This document shows, piece after piece, positions 53,434-62,120 of a stretch of 64,000 bases of DNA (the first letter of the stretch is position 1; each line of letters begins with the position of its first letter). The notes below the pieces were generated by a model, which was given only the letters and a program-made list of their open reading frames with translations, did not search any database and had not been told where the DNA came from. Origin of the DNA: an uncultured Francisella sp. (GTDB lineage Bacteria; Pseudomonadota; Gammaproteobacteria; Burkholderiales; Neisseriaceae); contig CALTZA010000004.1 in the NCBI GenBank assembly GCA_943913655.1, positions 1-64,000 on the forward strand, in the 5' to 3' direction. The translations under genes and the position numbers were made by a program.

Positions 53434-54579
53434 ATGATCTCTAAAGCTATTTTGCCACCAGCTCGTTTGGGTGTTTTAGGTGGCGGACAATTAGGAATGT
53501 ATTTTTGCCTAGCTGCGCAAGATATGGGCTATCAAGTGCTTGTACTTGATCCAGATCCTCAAGCGCCAGCGAAGCGTTTTGCTGATATTGTTTTAGATAA
53601 AGATTATCTTGATCCTTCTGTTTTGTCTGAATTGCGCTTATGCGCTGCGATTACAGTAGAGTTTGAGAATGTTGCAGTAGAGCTGATGCAGCAATTAGCT
53701 CCTTTTGTACATTTATCGCCTAAGAGTGAACATGTGTTAATAAGTCAACATCGGCTTAAAGAAAAACAAGCCATTGCTGCTGCAGGACTACAGCATGTGC
53801 CATATTATGTGATAGAAGAAGAACAGGATTTTGCTAGAGTGGATAAGGATTTTTTCCCTGCCATTCTAAAAATAGTCACTTTAGGTTATGACGGTAAAGG
53901 GCAGAAAAAAGTATTGAGTCAACAAGATCTAAAAAATGCTTGGTCTTTGTTAGGACAAGTGCCTTCAATATTAGAGAAAAAGATTAATTTAGCAGCAGAG
54001 GCCTCAGTGATTGTTTGTCGGTTACATGCAGAAGCAGTAAGTACTTTTCCGATCATAGATAATCTCCATGACAATGGCATTTTATTTTGTTCTAGTTTGC
54101 CTAGTCGTTTACCAGGAACGATGCAAGCTCAGCTGCATAAGCAGGCTATTGAACTTGCCAATTATTTGGATTATGTAGGGGTTTTGGTGGTTGAATTTTT
54201 CTTGGAACAAGATAATGGAGCCATCTACGTTAATGAGATTGCGCCTAGGCCGCATAATTCTGGTCATTACTCTCTAGATGCCTCTTTGACTTCACAGTTT
54301 CAACAACAGGTACGTTTACTATGTGGCTTACCCCCTGCTGCTACTGATTTATTATCACCTTGTGCAATGATTAATCTATTAGGAGACTTGTGGAAAGAGA
54401 ATGAACTACCGCCCGATTGGCAGATTTTATTAGAACATCAGGCAGTGCAATTACATCTATATGGTAAAAGTCATGCAAGAATAGGGCGCAAAATGGGGCA
54501 TTTTACTTTGTTGGAGCAATCTGCTCCTGAGGCTTTAATACAAGCGCAAGCTTTGTATCAGGTATTGAAAGATCGCTAG
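53434..54579 (+). CDS. purK: N5-carboxyaminoimidazole ribonucleotide synthase
   Basis: PurK makes N5-CAIR from AIR, ATP and bicarbonate and passes it to PurE. The 381-residue ATP-grasp protein begins with a Rossmann-like LGVLGGGQLGMYFCLAAQDM, has ILKIVTLGYDGKGQKKV (ATP binding) and VEFFLEQDNGAIYVNEIAPR (metal-binding Glu/Asn), and the C-terminal KMGHFTLL. Length is near E. coli PurK (355). The tsaD ATG follows the stop with no gap. Confidence 0.95.
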   Translation: MISKAILPPARLGVLGGGQLGMYFCLAAQDMGYQVLVLDPDPQAPAKRFADIVLDKDYLDPSVLSELRLCAAITVEFENVAVELMQQLAPFVHLSPKSEHVLISQHRLKEKQAIAAAGLQHVPYYVIEEEQDFARVDKDFFPAILKIVTLGYDGKGQKKVLSQQDLKNAWSLLGQVPSILEKKINLAAEASVIVCRLHAEAVSTFPIIDNLHDNGILFCSSLPSRLPGTMQAQLHKQAIELANYLDYVGVLVVEFFLEQDNGAIYVNEIAPRPHNSGHYSLDASLTSQFQQQVRLLCGLPPAATDLLSPCAMINLLGDLWKENELPPDWQILLEHQAVQLHLYGKSHARIGRKMGHFTLLEQSAPEALIQAQALYQVLKDR

Positions 54580-55599
54580 ATGCATATCCTGGGTATAGAA
54601 TCATCCTGTGATGAAACAGCAGTTGCGCTCTACAATGTAAAAACGCAAACTCTGTTAGCACATTGTTTATACAGTCAAGCCAATTTACATGCGCTTTATG
54701 GTGGAGTGGTGCCTGAGTTAGCCAGTCGTGATCATATAGATAAAATTACTGTTTTAACTCAGGATTGTCTGCATCAAGCCAATAGAGACTACGATGACAT
54801 TGATGCTATTGCCTATACCCAAGGTCCTGGTCTGGGTGGTTGCTTATTGGTGGGAGCAAGTTTTGCTCATGGTCTTAGTTTCTCTTTGAACAAACCTTTA
54901 ATTGCCGTTCATCATTTGGAGGGACATTTACTTTCTCCTTTATTAACCACACCGCGACCTGAATTTCCTTTTATGGCTCTTTTAGTGTCAGGGGGGCACA
55001 CGCAGTTTTTTAAAGTACAGTCTGTTGGTCAATATGAATTATTAGGAGAATCAGTCGATGATGCAGCAGGGGAAGCTTTTGATAAAGTAGCCAAATTATT
55101 AGGTCTTGCCTACCCTGGTGGAGCAGCGCTATCAAATCTAGCAGATAGTGGAAATTCCAAAGCATTTGATTTTCCCAGACCGTTACTGCATCAACATGGT
55201 CTTGATATGAGTTTTTCTGGACTAAAAACTGCGGTTTTTGTTAAAGTACGAGAGCTAAATCACGCCGGGCAAAAAGAACTTTCTTTGCAACAGAAACAAG
55301 ATATTGCTGCATCTTTTCAGGCTGCAGTGGTGGAAGTACTAAGTAAAAAAGCACAACGTTCTTTAAGTTTGAGTGGTTTGTCTCGATTAGTAGTTGCAGG
55401 AGGAGTGGGTGCAAATTTGGCATTACGGCGTAGTTTATTGCGTTTGTCAGCGCAAGTATATTTTCCACCAATTAGTTTTTGCACTGATAACGCAGCAATG
55501 ATTGCTCTTGCTGGCGCATTGCATTACACACAAGCACGAAAAGAAGTAGAGGTTGTTGTAAAACCACGCTGGGCCTTAAGTGATACCTATAGTAATTAA
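54580..55599 (+). CDS. tsaD: tRNA threonylcarbamoyladenosine synthase TsaD
   Basis: TsaD transfers threonylcarbamoyl to A37 of ANN-reading tRNAs, with TsaB and TsaE. The 339-residue ASKHA-fold protein matches E. coli TsaD (337): IESSCDETAVAL (about 6-17), the metal His pair in HHLEGH (111-116), VSGGHTQ, and GGVGANLALR near the C-terminus. It is essential in most bacteria. It is part of the tight purE-argF cluster. Confidence 0.96.
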   Translation: MHILGIESSCDETAVALYNVKTQTLLAHCLYSQANLHALYGGVVPELASRDHIDKITVLTQDCLHQANRDYDDIDAIAYTQGPGLGGCLLVGASFAHGLSFSLNKPLIAVHHLEGHLLSPLLTTPRPEFPFMALLVSGGHTQFFKVQSVGQYELLGESVDDAAGEAFDKVAKLLGLAYPGGAALSNLADSGNSKAFDFPRPLLHQHGLDMSFSGLKTAVFVKVRELNHAGQKELSLQQKQDIAASFQAAVVEVLSKKAQRSLSLSGLSRLVVAGGVGANLALRRSLLRLSAQVYFPPISFCTDNAAMIALAGALHYTQARKEVEVVVKPRWALSDTYSN

Positions 55600-55650
55600 T
55601 ATAGATCGAGTAGGTAAGTAGACAGACAGATTTATAAGGAGTCAAATTAA

Positions 55651-56778
55651 GTGACTGAAAGTCAGGAGTTATTATTAACTTTAGTGAAACGACCCTCAAC
55701 TACTCCTAACGATATGGGGTGTCAAGATATTGTGGCACAGCGCCTATCAGTGCTTGGCTTTTGCTGCGAGCGCTTGAATTATCACGCCACTTCTAATTTG
55801 TGGGCCGTTTTGGGTGAAGAAGCACCATCTATATGTTTTATTGGTCACACTGATGTGGTCCCAGTAGGTGATGAAAAAAAATGGCGCTATCCACCTTTTT
55901 CAGGAACAATCTGCGGCGGTCAATTATATGCTCGCGGTTCTGCTGATATGAAAAGTGGAATTGCTGCTTATGTGAGCGCCATTGAACGTTTCATTAAACG
56001 AAAGAGACAATTCAAGGGTAAAATTGCACTGTTGTTGACTTCTGATGAAGAAGGGCCTGGTACTGATGGAACAAGGCGAGTAGTCAAGGAACTCAAAAGT
56101 CGTGGTGAATTTTTTGACTATAGTATTGTCGCTGAACCTACTTCAGTACATTTATTTGGCGATACCATTAAAAATGGTCGGCGAGGTTCTTTATCAGGAC
56201 ATTTGGTGGTGAAGGGCAAACAAGGGCATGTGGCTTATCCTCATCTTGCAAATAATCCTATTCATAAGACAATGCATGCATTACAGAGATTGATTGCAGA
56301 GCAATGGGATCAGGGCACAGTTGATTTTCCTCCCACTAGTTTTCAGATATCCAATATTCGAGGAGGGATAGGTGCAGACAATGTGATTCCTGGTGAATTG
56401 TTTGTGCAATTTAATTTTCGCTTTTCCCCTGCTTCAAGTGTGGCAAGTTTGAAAAATCGTTTATGTGCTATATTAGATAATCAAGCACTTGATTACACAC
56501 TTGACTGGAATCTTTCGGGAGAGCCTTTTATTACCCCACAAGGAAAGTTAACCGAAACAGCCCAGCGAGCAATTAGTCAGCATTGTGGAGTCAAAGCGCA
56601 GGTAAATACCACAGGAGGGACTTCTGACGGTCGGTTTATCAAAGTCATAGCAAAAGAAGTGATTGAGTTAGGAGTCATTAATGCTAGTATGCATCAAATT
56701 GATGAGCATGTCTGTTTAGAGGATGTAGAGTCATTATCACAGATATTCGAATCAATGCTTTGTATACTTTTAGAATAA
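55651..56778 (+). CDS. dapE: succinyl-diaminopimelate desuccinylase
   Basis: DapE removes succinate from N-succinyl-LL-DAP in lysine and peptidoglycan precursor synthesis. The 375-residue dizinc M20 peptidase shows FIGHTDVVPVGD (metal His), ARGSADMKSGIAAY (bridging Asp) and TSDEEGPGTDGT (catalytic Glu), and a late TGGTSDGRF. Length equals E. coli DapE (375); the family ArgE is longer and lacks GPGTDGT. Start is GTG 55651 with AAGGAG at 55636-55641. It complements dapA at 45597. Confidence 0.95.
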   Translation: MTESQELLLTLVKRPSTTPNDMGCQDIVAQRLSVLGFCCERLNYHATSNLWAVLGEEAPSICFIGHTDVVPVGDEKKWRYPPFSGTICGGQLYARGSADMKSGIAAYVSAIERFIKRKRQFKGKIALLLTSDEEGPGTDGTRRVVKELKSRGEFFDYSIVAEPTSVHLFGDTIKNGRRGSLSGHLVVKGKQGHVAYPHLANNPIHKTMHALQRLIAEQWDQGTVDFPPTSFQISNIRGGIGADNVIPGELFVQFNFRFSPASSVASLKNRLCAILDNQALDYTLDWNLSGEPFITPQGKLTETAQRAISQHCGVKAQVNTTGGTSDGRFIKVIAKEVIELGVINASMHQIDEHVCLEDVESLSQIFESMLCILLE

Positions 56779-56802
56779 TCATTTTATGGTGGAGATTGAG
56801 TA

Positions 56803-57810
56803 ATGCAGCCCTCCTTATATGGCAAAGATTTTTTAAAATTAGCAGATTTTACTCAACAAGAAATTGCTGCATTAATTGATTTTGCCATCACCTTGAAAGC
56901 AGATAAAAAAGCAGCGTGTGAACAAAAGCGTTTATTAGGAAAAAATATCGCTTTAATTTTTGAAAAGACTTCAACGCGCACGCGTTGTGCTTTTGAAGTG
57001 GCTGCCTATGATCAAGGTGCGCATGTGACCTATCTGGATCCAGGTGCCACGCAGATTGGTCATAAAGAAAGTATTAAGGATACAGCACGAGTATTAAGCG
57101 GGATGTTTGATGCAATTGAATATCGGGGTAGTTCGCATGCGTTGGTAGAAGAATTGGCGTATTATGCTTCGATTCCTGTGTTTAATGGCCTTACTGATAC
57201 ATGGCATCCCACTCAGATGTTGGCGGATTTAATGACCATGCGTGAATATTGCTTGAAGCCTTATCAAGAAATCAGTTATGTTTATATAGGAGACGGGCGT
57301 AACAATACGGCCAATTCACTGTTGTATCTGGGGGCACTAATGGGGATGGATGTACGTGTGTGTGCACCTGTTGCTCTTTTGCCTAATGAAAAAATCCAAA
57401 GACTCGCGCAGCAAGCGGCAGTGCGATCAGGTGCTAGACTTACTATCAGCACGGATGTATTTCAAACTGTGCATGCTGTTGATTTTATCTATACTGATGT
57501 ATGGTTATCAATGGGAGAAGACTACACAAATTGGCAAGAGCGTATAGAACTTTTATTGCCTTATCAGGTAAATACAGAATTAATGAGTTTGGCGCATCAC
57601 GATAATGTGAAGTTCATGCATTGCTTGCCAGCTTATCATAATCGTGAGACTAAGATTGGGCAAGAGATCTATCAACGCTTTGCTTTGGATGGTTTAGAGG
57701 TTACAGAAGCGGTATTTGAAAGTCCTGCCTCTATCGTATTTCAACAGGCAGAAAATCGCATGCATAGCATCAAGGCATTGATGATTGCTTGTTTATCTAC
57801 AGCTATTTAA
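56803..57810 (+). CDS. argF: ornithine carbamoyltransferase
   Basis: ArgF makes citrulline from ornithine and carbamoyl phosphate. The 335-residue protein contains the carbamoyl-phosphate loop EKTSTRTRC (about 54-62), DARVLSG-type DTARVLSGMFDAIEYRG and the ornithine motif HCLPAYHN (about 272). Length is near E. coli ArgF (334). All catalytic parts seem intact although argB in this same window is dead, so the enzyme can only work with ornithine from another source or in the reverse (catabolic) direction. Confidence 0.95.
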   Translation: MQPSLYGKDFLKLADFTQQEIAALIDFAITLKADKKAACEQKRLLGKNIALIFEKTSTRTRCAFEVAAYDQGAHVTYLDPGATQIGHKESIKDTARVLSGMFDAIEYRGSSHALVEELAYYASIPVFNGLTDTWHPTQMLADLMTMREYCLKPYQEISYVYIGDGRNNTANSLLYLGALMGMDVRVCAPVALLPNEKIQRLAQQAAVRSGARLTISTDVFQTVHAVDFIYTDVWLSMGEDYTNWQERIELLLPYQVNTELMSLAHHDNVKFMHCLPAYHNRETKIGQEIYQRFALDGLEVTEAVFESPASIVFQQAENRMHSIKALMIACLSTAI

Positions 57811-58065
57811 TAATTAATTCAATTGCTCTAGAGAGCGCGAGCTCTAACGCTGAGTTTATACAGCGCTATGCTGCTGCAAGATATATAAATGGCAAATAGG
57901 ACACAACTTTCTTAAATGAATATGCTGCACTAATGCCCATCACTATATAGGTCGTTAGTCCCCCTTTTCACATCTGTTGTTGGGTTGGTCATCAAGAATA
58001 TGAGCAATTATCTTAAAAATAGTGATCAAGTTAATTTTCTGCAACCTATATTTCGACCCTCACTG
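57811..58065. other. intergenic, convergent argF and adk
   Basis: A 255-base gap between convergent genes. A small hairpin AGAGC-GCGA-GCTCT (57832-57845) is visible but lacks a U tract. No gene or RNA seen. Confidence 0.5.
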
Positions 58066-58731
58066 TTAGGTAAATAGGCGATGGTGAGTTAAGTATTGCA
58101 AAATCTTATCTGTGATCTTATTAGCTGCTTGAGCACCGTCAATCTTAATGTAAATTGGTTGACCATCTGCTTGGTAACATTTTTGATAAAAATTGCCCAG
58201 CAATTCACTCTGTTGGTGATAAACAGCTAGTCTTTGTCGTACTGTTGCTTCCTTATCATCTTCACGCTGAACCAAAGATCCTCCTGTCACATCATCTTTG
58301 CCTGGTATTTTAGGCGGATGAAAACGGATATGGTATGTTCTGCCACTGGCCAGATGAATTCGGCGGCCACTTATACGTTCTACAATCACTTCATCAGGGA
58401 CTTTAAGTTCGATCACAAAATCTAAATTGACCTGGTTTGCTACCAAAGCTTCTGCCTGTGGCAATGTACGAGGGAAACCATCTAATAGAAATCCTTGCTT
58501 GCAATCTCCTTGAGCGATGCGCTCTTTGATAAGAGCAATCATAATATTATCACTTACCAGCTCACCTGCCGCGATAATTTTTTTAGATTCACGTCCCAAA
58601 GGAGTATCTGCTTTGATTGCTGCTCGTAGCATATCACCTGTGGAGATATGAGGAATAGAAAAGTGCGCAGATATAGCCTGTGCCTGTGTGCCTTTGCCAG
58701 CTCCTGGAGGACCTAGAAGTAGAAGTTTCAT
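58066..58731 (-). CDS. adk: adenylate kinase
   Basis: Adk balances AMP, ADP and ATP. The 221-residue protein has the P-loop LLGPPGAGKGTQA, GFPRTLPQAEAL, and a long LID domain with RTYHIRFHPPKIPGKDDVTG (about 122-160), so it is the long-type bacterial enzyme (E. coli 214). The LID lacks zinc cysteines, as in enteric Adk. It overlaps the kdsB stop by four bases. Confidence 0.97.
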   Translation of the reverse strand: MKLLLLGPPGAGKGTQAQAISAHFSIPHISTGDMLRAAIKADTPLGRESKKIIAAGELVSDNIMIALIKERIAQGDCKQGFLLDGFPRTLPQAEALVANQVNLDFVIELKVPDEVIVERISGRRIHLASGRTYHIRFHPPKIPGKDDVTGGSLVQREDDKEATVRQRLAVYHQQSELLGNFYQKCYQADGQPIYIKIDGAQAANKITDKILQYLTHHRLFT

Positions 58732-59483
58732 GCTGATTCCTTACTTTTAAAAAATTCAATAATACACTGTAAGTCTTCTTCAGTGTCTACACCAATGCTG
58801 GGGCTATTTGTACTAATTAATACATGGATGGTGATGCCATGCCACAGCAAGCGTAACTGTTCTAGCATTTCACTCTGTTCCAGGGGGGAGACTTGTAATT
58901 GAGTATAACGTTTTAACAGATGCGCACGATAAGCATACATTCCAATGTGGCGTAATACTGGAAGCTGTATGCCTTTGGTTCGCATATAAGGAATAAGAGA
59001 ACGACTAAAATATAAAGCTTCGTTTTTAGCGTTTAAAACAGTTTTAACCACATTGGGGTTATGTAAATCTTCTTGTTGAGTGATTGGGTGCGCTATAGTG
59101 GCCGCAGCTGCTGTTGTGTTTGCCAAAGCACTTGCCAAATCATCTAGCAAAGTAGGGTTGATTGCTGGCTCGTCGCCTTGCAGATTGATCACGATTGTCT
59201 CATCAGGTAGATTAAGGATTTTAGCTGCTTGGGCAAGACGATCAGTTCCACTTTGGTGAGTGGGAGAAGTCATGATATAGGGCACATCAAATTGCTTACA
59301 GATGATAGCAATGGTTTTACTGTCAGTAGCTACCCATATCTTTCTGGCGTGGCTTTTACGCGCTGCTTCTACCACATGTATCAGCATTGGCTTGCCAACA
59401 ATATCGCGCAGCACTTTACCAGGTAGACGTGAAGAAGCCAAACGAGCCGGGATAATCACCTCATACTCAGGGTAGGGCATCAT
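58728..59483 (-). CDS. kdsB: CMP-KDO synthetase (3-deoxy-manno-octulosonate cytidylyltransferase)
   Basis: KdsB activates KDO for lipopolysaccharide inner core. The 251-residue protein starts MMPYPEYEVIIPARLASSRL, followed by LPGKVL, the CTP-binding loop. NLQGDEPAINP and HIGMYAYRA are also characteristic. Length matches E. coli (248). Either of the first two Met codons may be used. It overlaps ycaR (17 bases) and adk (4 bases), following the lpxK-ycaR-kdsB order of E. coli. Confidence 0.95.
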   Translation of the reverse strand: MMPYPEYEVIIPARLASSRLPGKVLRDIVGKPMLIHVVEAARKSHARKIWVATDSKTIAIICKQFDVPYIMTSPTHQSGTDRLAQAAKILNLPDETIVINLQGDEPAINPTLLDDLASALANTTAAAATIAHPITQQEDLHNPNVVKTVLNAKNEALYFSRSLIPYMRTKGIQLPVLRHIGMYAYRAHLLKRYTQLQVSPLEQSEMLEQLRLLWHGITIHVLISTNSPSIGVDTEEDLQCIIEFFKSKESA

Positions 59484-59655
59484 ATTCTTCCTGGCTAAGA
59501 GTTCTGGCTTGCGATGTCAATAAAATAGGGATCCCATCTCTGATGGGAAAAGCCAAGCGCATTTGTTTGGAAATAAGCTCTTGGTCTTTTTCATGATAAA
59601 TTAGGCGCCCTTTACTGATTGGACAAACAAGTTGGTCTAAATATTTTTTATCCAT
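59467..59655 (-). CDS. ycaR: Trm112-like protein YcaR, cysteines reduced
   Basis: A 62-residue Trm112/UPF0434 protein: DQLVCPISKGRLIYHEKDQE then LISKQMRLAFPIRDGIPILL. E. coli YcaR reads CPVCNGKL and ELICKL at the same sites; here only the first Cys remains and the others are Ser, so metal binding is doubtful. Family members can act as small adaptor proteins. It overlaps lpxK by eight bases and kdsB by 17. Confidence 0.88.
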   Translation of the reverse strand: MDKKYLDQLVCPISKGRLIYHEKDQELISKQMRLAFPIRDGIPILLTSQARTLSQEEYDALP

Positions 59656-60703
59656 GAAATGCTTTCACAGTGGAGAGAAGATCGTTAATGAGAGATTCTT
59701 CGATATCAGCTCTGTAGGATAGCACAAATACATTGTTAAACTTAACTTCTCTAAATTTTACCGCATCTTTTTCAGTGATAATAACATAGTCATATCGACT
59801 AGCTAAGCTTGGCAGAGGTAAAATGCTATGATCGGTTTGGATCATTTTCTCTTTAGGTACAATACCTAGTTCATGTAAACTAGAAAAAAAGCGCTGTCCT
59901 TTAGAAATAGCGCAGGCAGCTAGTCCAGATTTTGACTGAAAAAAATCCGGAGTAATGAAGTGTGTGGGCGCGTTAAGTGGATAAATTGGTCCAAGCTTTA
60001 GTGTGGCATAGAATATATGGGCATGTTTGCCTAAAGTTTTCACAGATGGTTTCTTCAAAGGAGTGTGAGTTGTTTGCGAGATAACACAGCGTACTTGATC
60101 GTGGTATAGGCGACTCATTGGCTCCCGCAGTGGCCCTTGCGGTAATTGTTTGAGCGTTTTGCCAATATCAGAAATAGGAAAAACGATGAGTTCAATATCA
60201 CGTGCCATGGCATAATATTGTAGCCCATCATCACTGATAATACAGTCCAAATCCGGGTATTTTTGCAGTAGTGTTTTGATGGCAAGATTACGTTTTTTCC
60301 CAACGCAGACCGGTGCCCCGGTTCGCTGCATGATGAGTAAGGGTTCATCCCCTACATCTTGCACCTGATCTTGATTTGCTAGGAGTCGGATGGTATTTTG
60401 CTTGCGCGCAAATCCATGGCTGATTACAGCAACTTTGATTCCTTTTTCCTGTAGTTTTTGCACGATAGCGATCACGATCGGTGTTTTGCCAGTGCCACCT
60501 GCATGTATATTACCTACCACGATGATAGGCACAGGGTGATGAGTTATCTTTAGCCAATGATGATAAAGAAAACGACGCAACCAACTAATAAGAGCGAATA
60601 GCCAAGAAAGAGGAGTTAGTAGCAAACCCAGCCACAATCTAGGTTGTTGCCAATGATCTTCGATGAGGGAAATTAAAAATGGCCGTTTATCTTGTATGTT
60701 CAT
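59648..60703 (-). CDS. lpxK: tetraacyldisaccharide 4'-kinase
   Basis: LpxK phosphorylates the 4' position of the lipid A precursor at the inner membrane. The 351-residue protein has an N-terminal membrane segment (about 20-45), the P-loop VGNIHAGGTGKTPIVIAI (about 62-79), VISHGFARK and DDGLQYYAMARDIEL. Length is near E. coli (328). With KdsB it shows that a KDO-lipid A type envelope is made. An msbA gene, which often precedes lpxK, is not upstream here. Confidence 0.95.
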   Translation of the reverse strand: MNIQDKRPFLISLIEDHWQQPRLWLGLLLTPLSWLFALISWLRRFLYHHWLKITHHPVPIIVVGNIHAGGTGKTPIVIAIVQKLQEKGIKVAVISHGFARKQNTIRLLANQDQVQDVGDEPLLIMQRTGAPVCVGKKRNLAIKTLLQKYPDLDCIISDDGLQYYAMARDIELIVFPISDIGKTLKQLPQGPLREPMSRLYHDQVRCVISQTTHTPLKKPSVKTLGKHAHIFYATLKLGPIYPLNAPTHFITPDFFQSKSGLAACAISKGQRFFSSLHELGIVPKEKMIQTDHSILPLPSLASRYDYVIITEKDAVKFREVKFNNVFVLSYRADIEESLINDLLSTVKAFHG

Positions 60704-60850
60704 AACTTAGAGGAAAACTTGGAGCGCAATCAATATTTTTGCCAAAGACCATAGTTTTGCAGTAGCAAAGCACAATCATCTTATTTGACTCTTTTGTAAC
60801 ATGTTCTTATATAAAGATGTCTGTTCTACGCAAGATTGATTGGGGCACCG

Positions 60851-62119
60851 TTAAATACAAATGAGTTGTCTTTGCCATGGTGATTGCGAGCGATTTTTTA
60901 GTTGCTCAGTGGTTTTTATCTGGTTTACTAAAGCATGTTTTTGGCAAGCTGATGATAGCCATTTTGATTCATAATGGGAAATGATAGTTAGGGGTAGCTG
61001 TTGCTGAGTCAGTTGCATAATAATTGATCGATAACGTTTTTCTGCTTTTTCATCTACTAGAGAGATGGCCAAATCATTTAAGTCAGCGCGACTACCAGTA
61101 CGACCAGTGCGATGTATATAGTCTTCTGTTTGCTGTGCCAAGTTGTAGATCACAGTGGGAAGGGCAGTGATATTTAAGCCATGTACCGCAATATCAATAG
61201 AAACCAGAATATGGATTTTTGCATCTTTAAATTTTTGTAGTGTTGCTATATGTATTTGCTGCATCTTATCACTGTGGATGGCAACAGTACTTAGTTTTTG
61301 TTTGCATGAAAAATGGGCAATGCAGTCCGCTTTTAATTTAATGTTGCAAAAGTTCAAACTTTGTGTTTTTAATTTGCGCAAAATATCGTGAAATAAACTA
61401 TTCTTTTGTAGGTCATCTACTGCAGATATATATTGTTCCGCGGAAATGTTTGTTGAGTTATTGGAAGCAATTTCCACCCGTGTTACATGGTGCAAAAACG
61501 ATTGCGCTAACTGTTCAATTGCTGTAGGAAAGATGGTAGAAAATAGTAAGATTTGTCGTTTTTTGGTAAGTTGCGCAAATAATTTACTAATATCATTGAA
61601 AAAACCAATATCAAGGATTTTATCAGCTTCATCTAGCATAACCATTTCCACTTTATTAAGCTTTAGTGCGCTTTGTTTTAAGATATCTATTAGTAATCGA
61701 CCTATAGTTATAGTGGTCACCACGATTTCCACACCTTGATGCAAGAGATCAATTTGTAGGGTAATGGGTGTGCCACCGCAAATCACTGCATGTTTCAGTG
61801 ATAAATGATATAAGAACTTTGTTAAACTCGCTCCAATTTGTTCTGCTAGTTTACAGGTGGGGGTTAAAATTAATAGGCGCAAAAGATGACGCTCTGGTGA
61901 AACACTGTGATTGGACTGATGTTTTAAGCGTTCCAATAAGGGAAGGGTATAGGCTGCTATCTTACCTGTACCAGTTTGCGCAATGACCAGTAAATATTTT
62001 CCAGTAAGAATGATAGGCATGGCCTTTTGTTGAACTGCACTTGGTTGTTGATAGCCCAAAGAGGTAGTTGCATTGATTAGCTGATGTCTTAAGTCTGTGA
62101 ATGAAAAAACAGTTTCCAT
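60851..62119 (-). CDS. RhlE-like DEAD-box protein with degenerate motifs
   Basis: A 422-residue DEAD-box RNA-helicase-like protein. The two RecA-like domains are present and DEAD (163-166) is intact in MLDEADKILDIGF. Several other motifs have changed: motif I GTGKT is GTGKI (Ile54), PTRELA is PTCKLA, ATPGR is TITIGR (one residue longer), SAT is STI (194-196), ATDIAARG is SIDIAVHG and HRxGRTGR is HRTGRTGS. The final Arg of motif VI and the Thr that holds Mg-ATP are lost, so normal helicase activity is doubtful. The frame is nevertheless open over the full length. It lies two bases upstream of, and probably with, coaA. Confidence 0.85.
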   Translation of the reverse strand: METVFSFTDLRHQLINATTSLGYQQPSAVQQKAMPIILTGKYLLVIAQTGTGKIAAYTLPLLERLKHQSNHSVSPERHLLRLLILTPTCKLAEQIGASLTKFLYHLSLKHAVICGGTPITLQIDLLHQGVEIVVTTITIGRLLIDILKQSALKLNKVEMVMLDEADKILDIGFFNDISKLFAQLTKKRQILLFSTIFPTAIEQLAQSFLHHVTRVEIASNNSTNISAEQYISAVDDLQKNSLFHDILRKLKTQSLNFCNIKLKADCIAHFSCKQKLSTVAIHSDKMQQIHIATLQKFKDAKIHILVSIDIAVHGLNITALPTVIYNLAQQTEDYIHRTGRTGSRADLNDLAISLVDEKAEKRYRSIIMQLTQQQLPLTIISHYESKWLSSACQKHALVNQIKTTEQLKNRSQSPWQRQLICI

Positions 62120-62120
62120 A

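Noticed and set aside
57832..57845. Hairpin AGAGC-GCGA-GCTCT after argF
   Set aside because: Only five pairs and no U tract, so it is not called a terminator.
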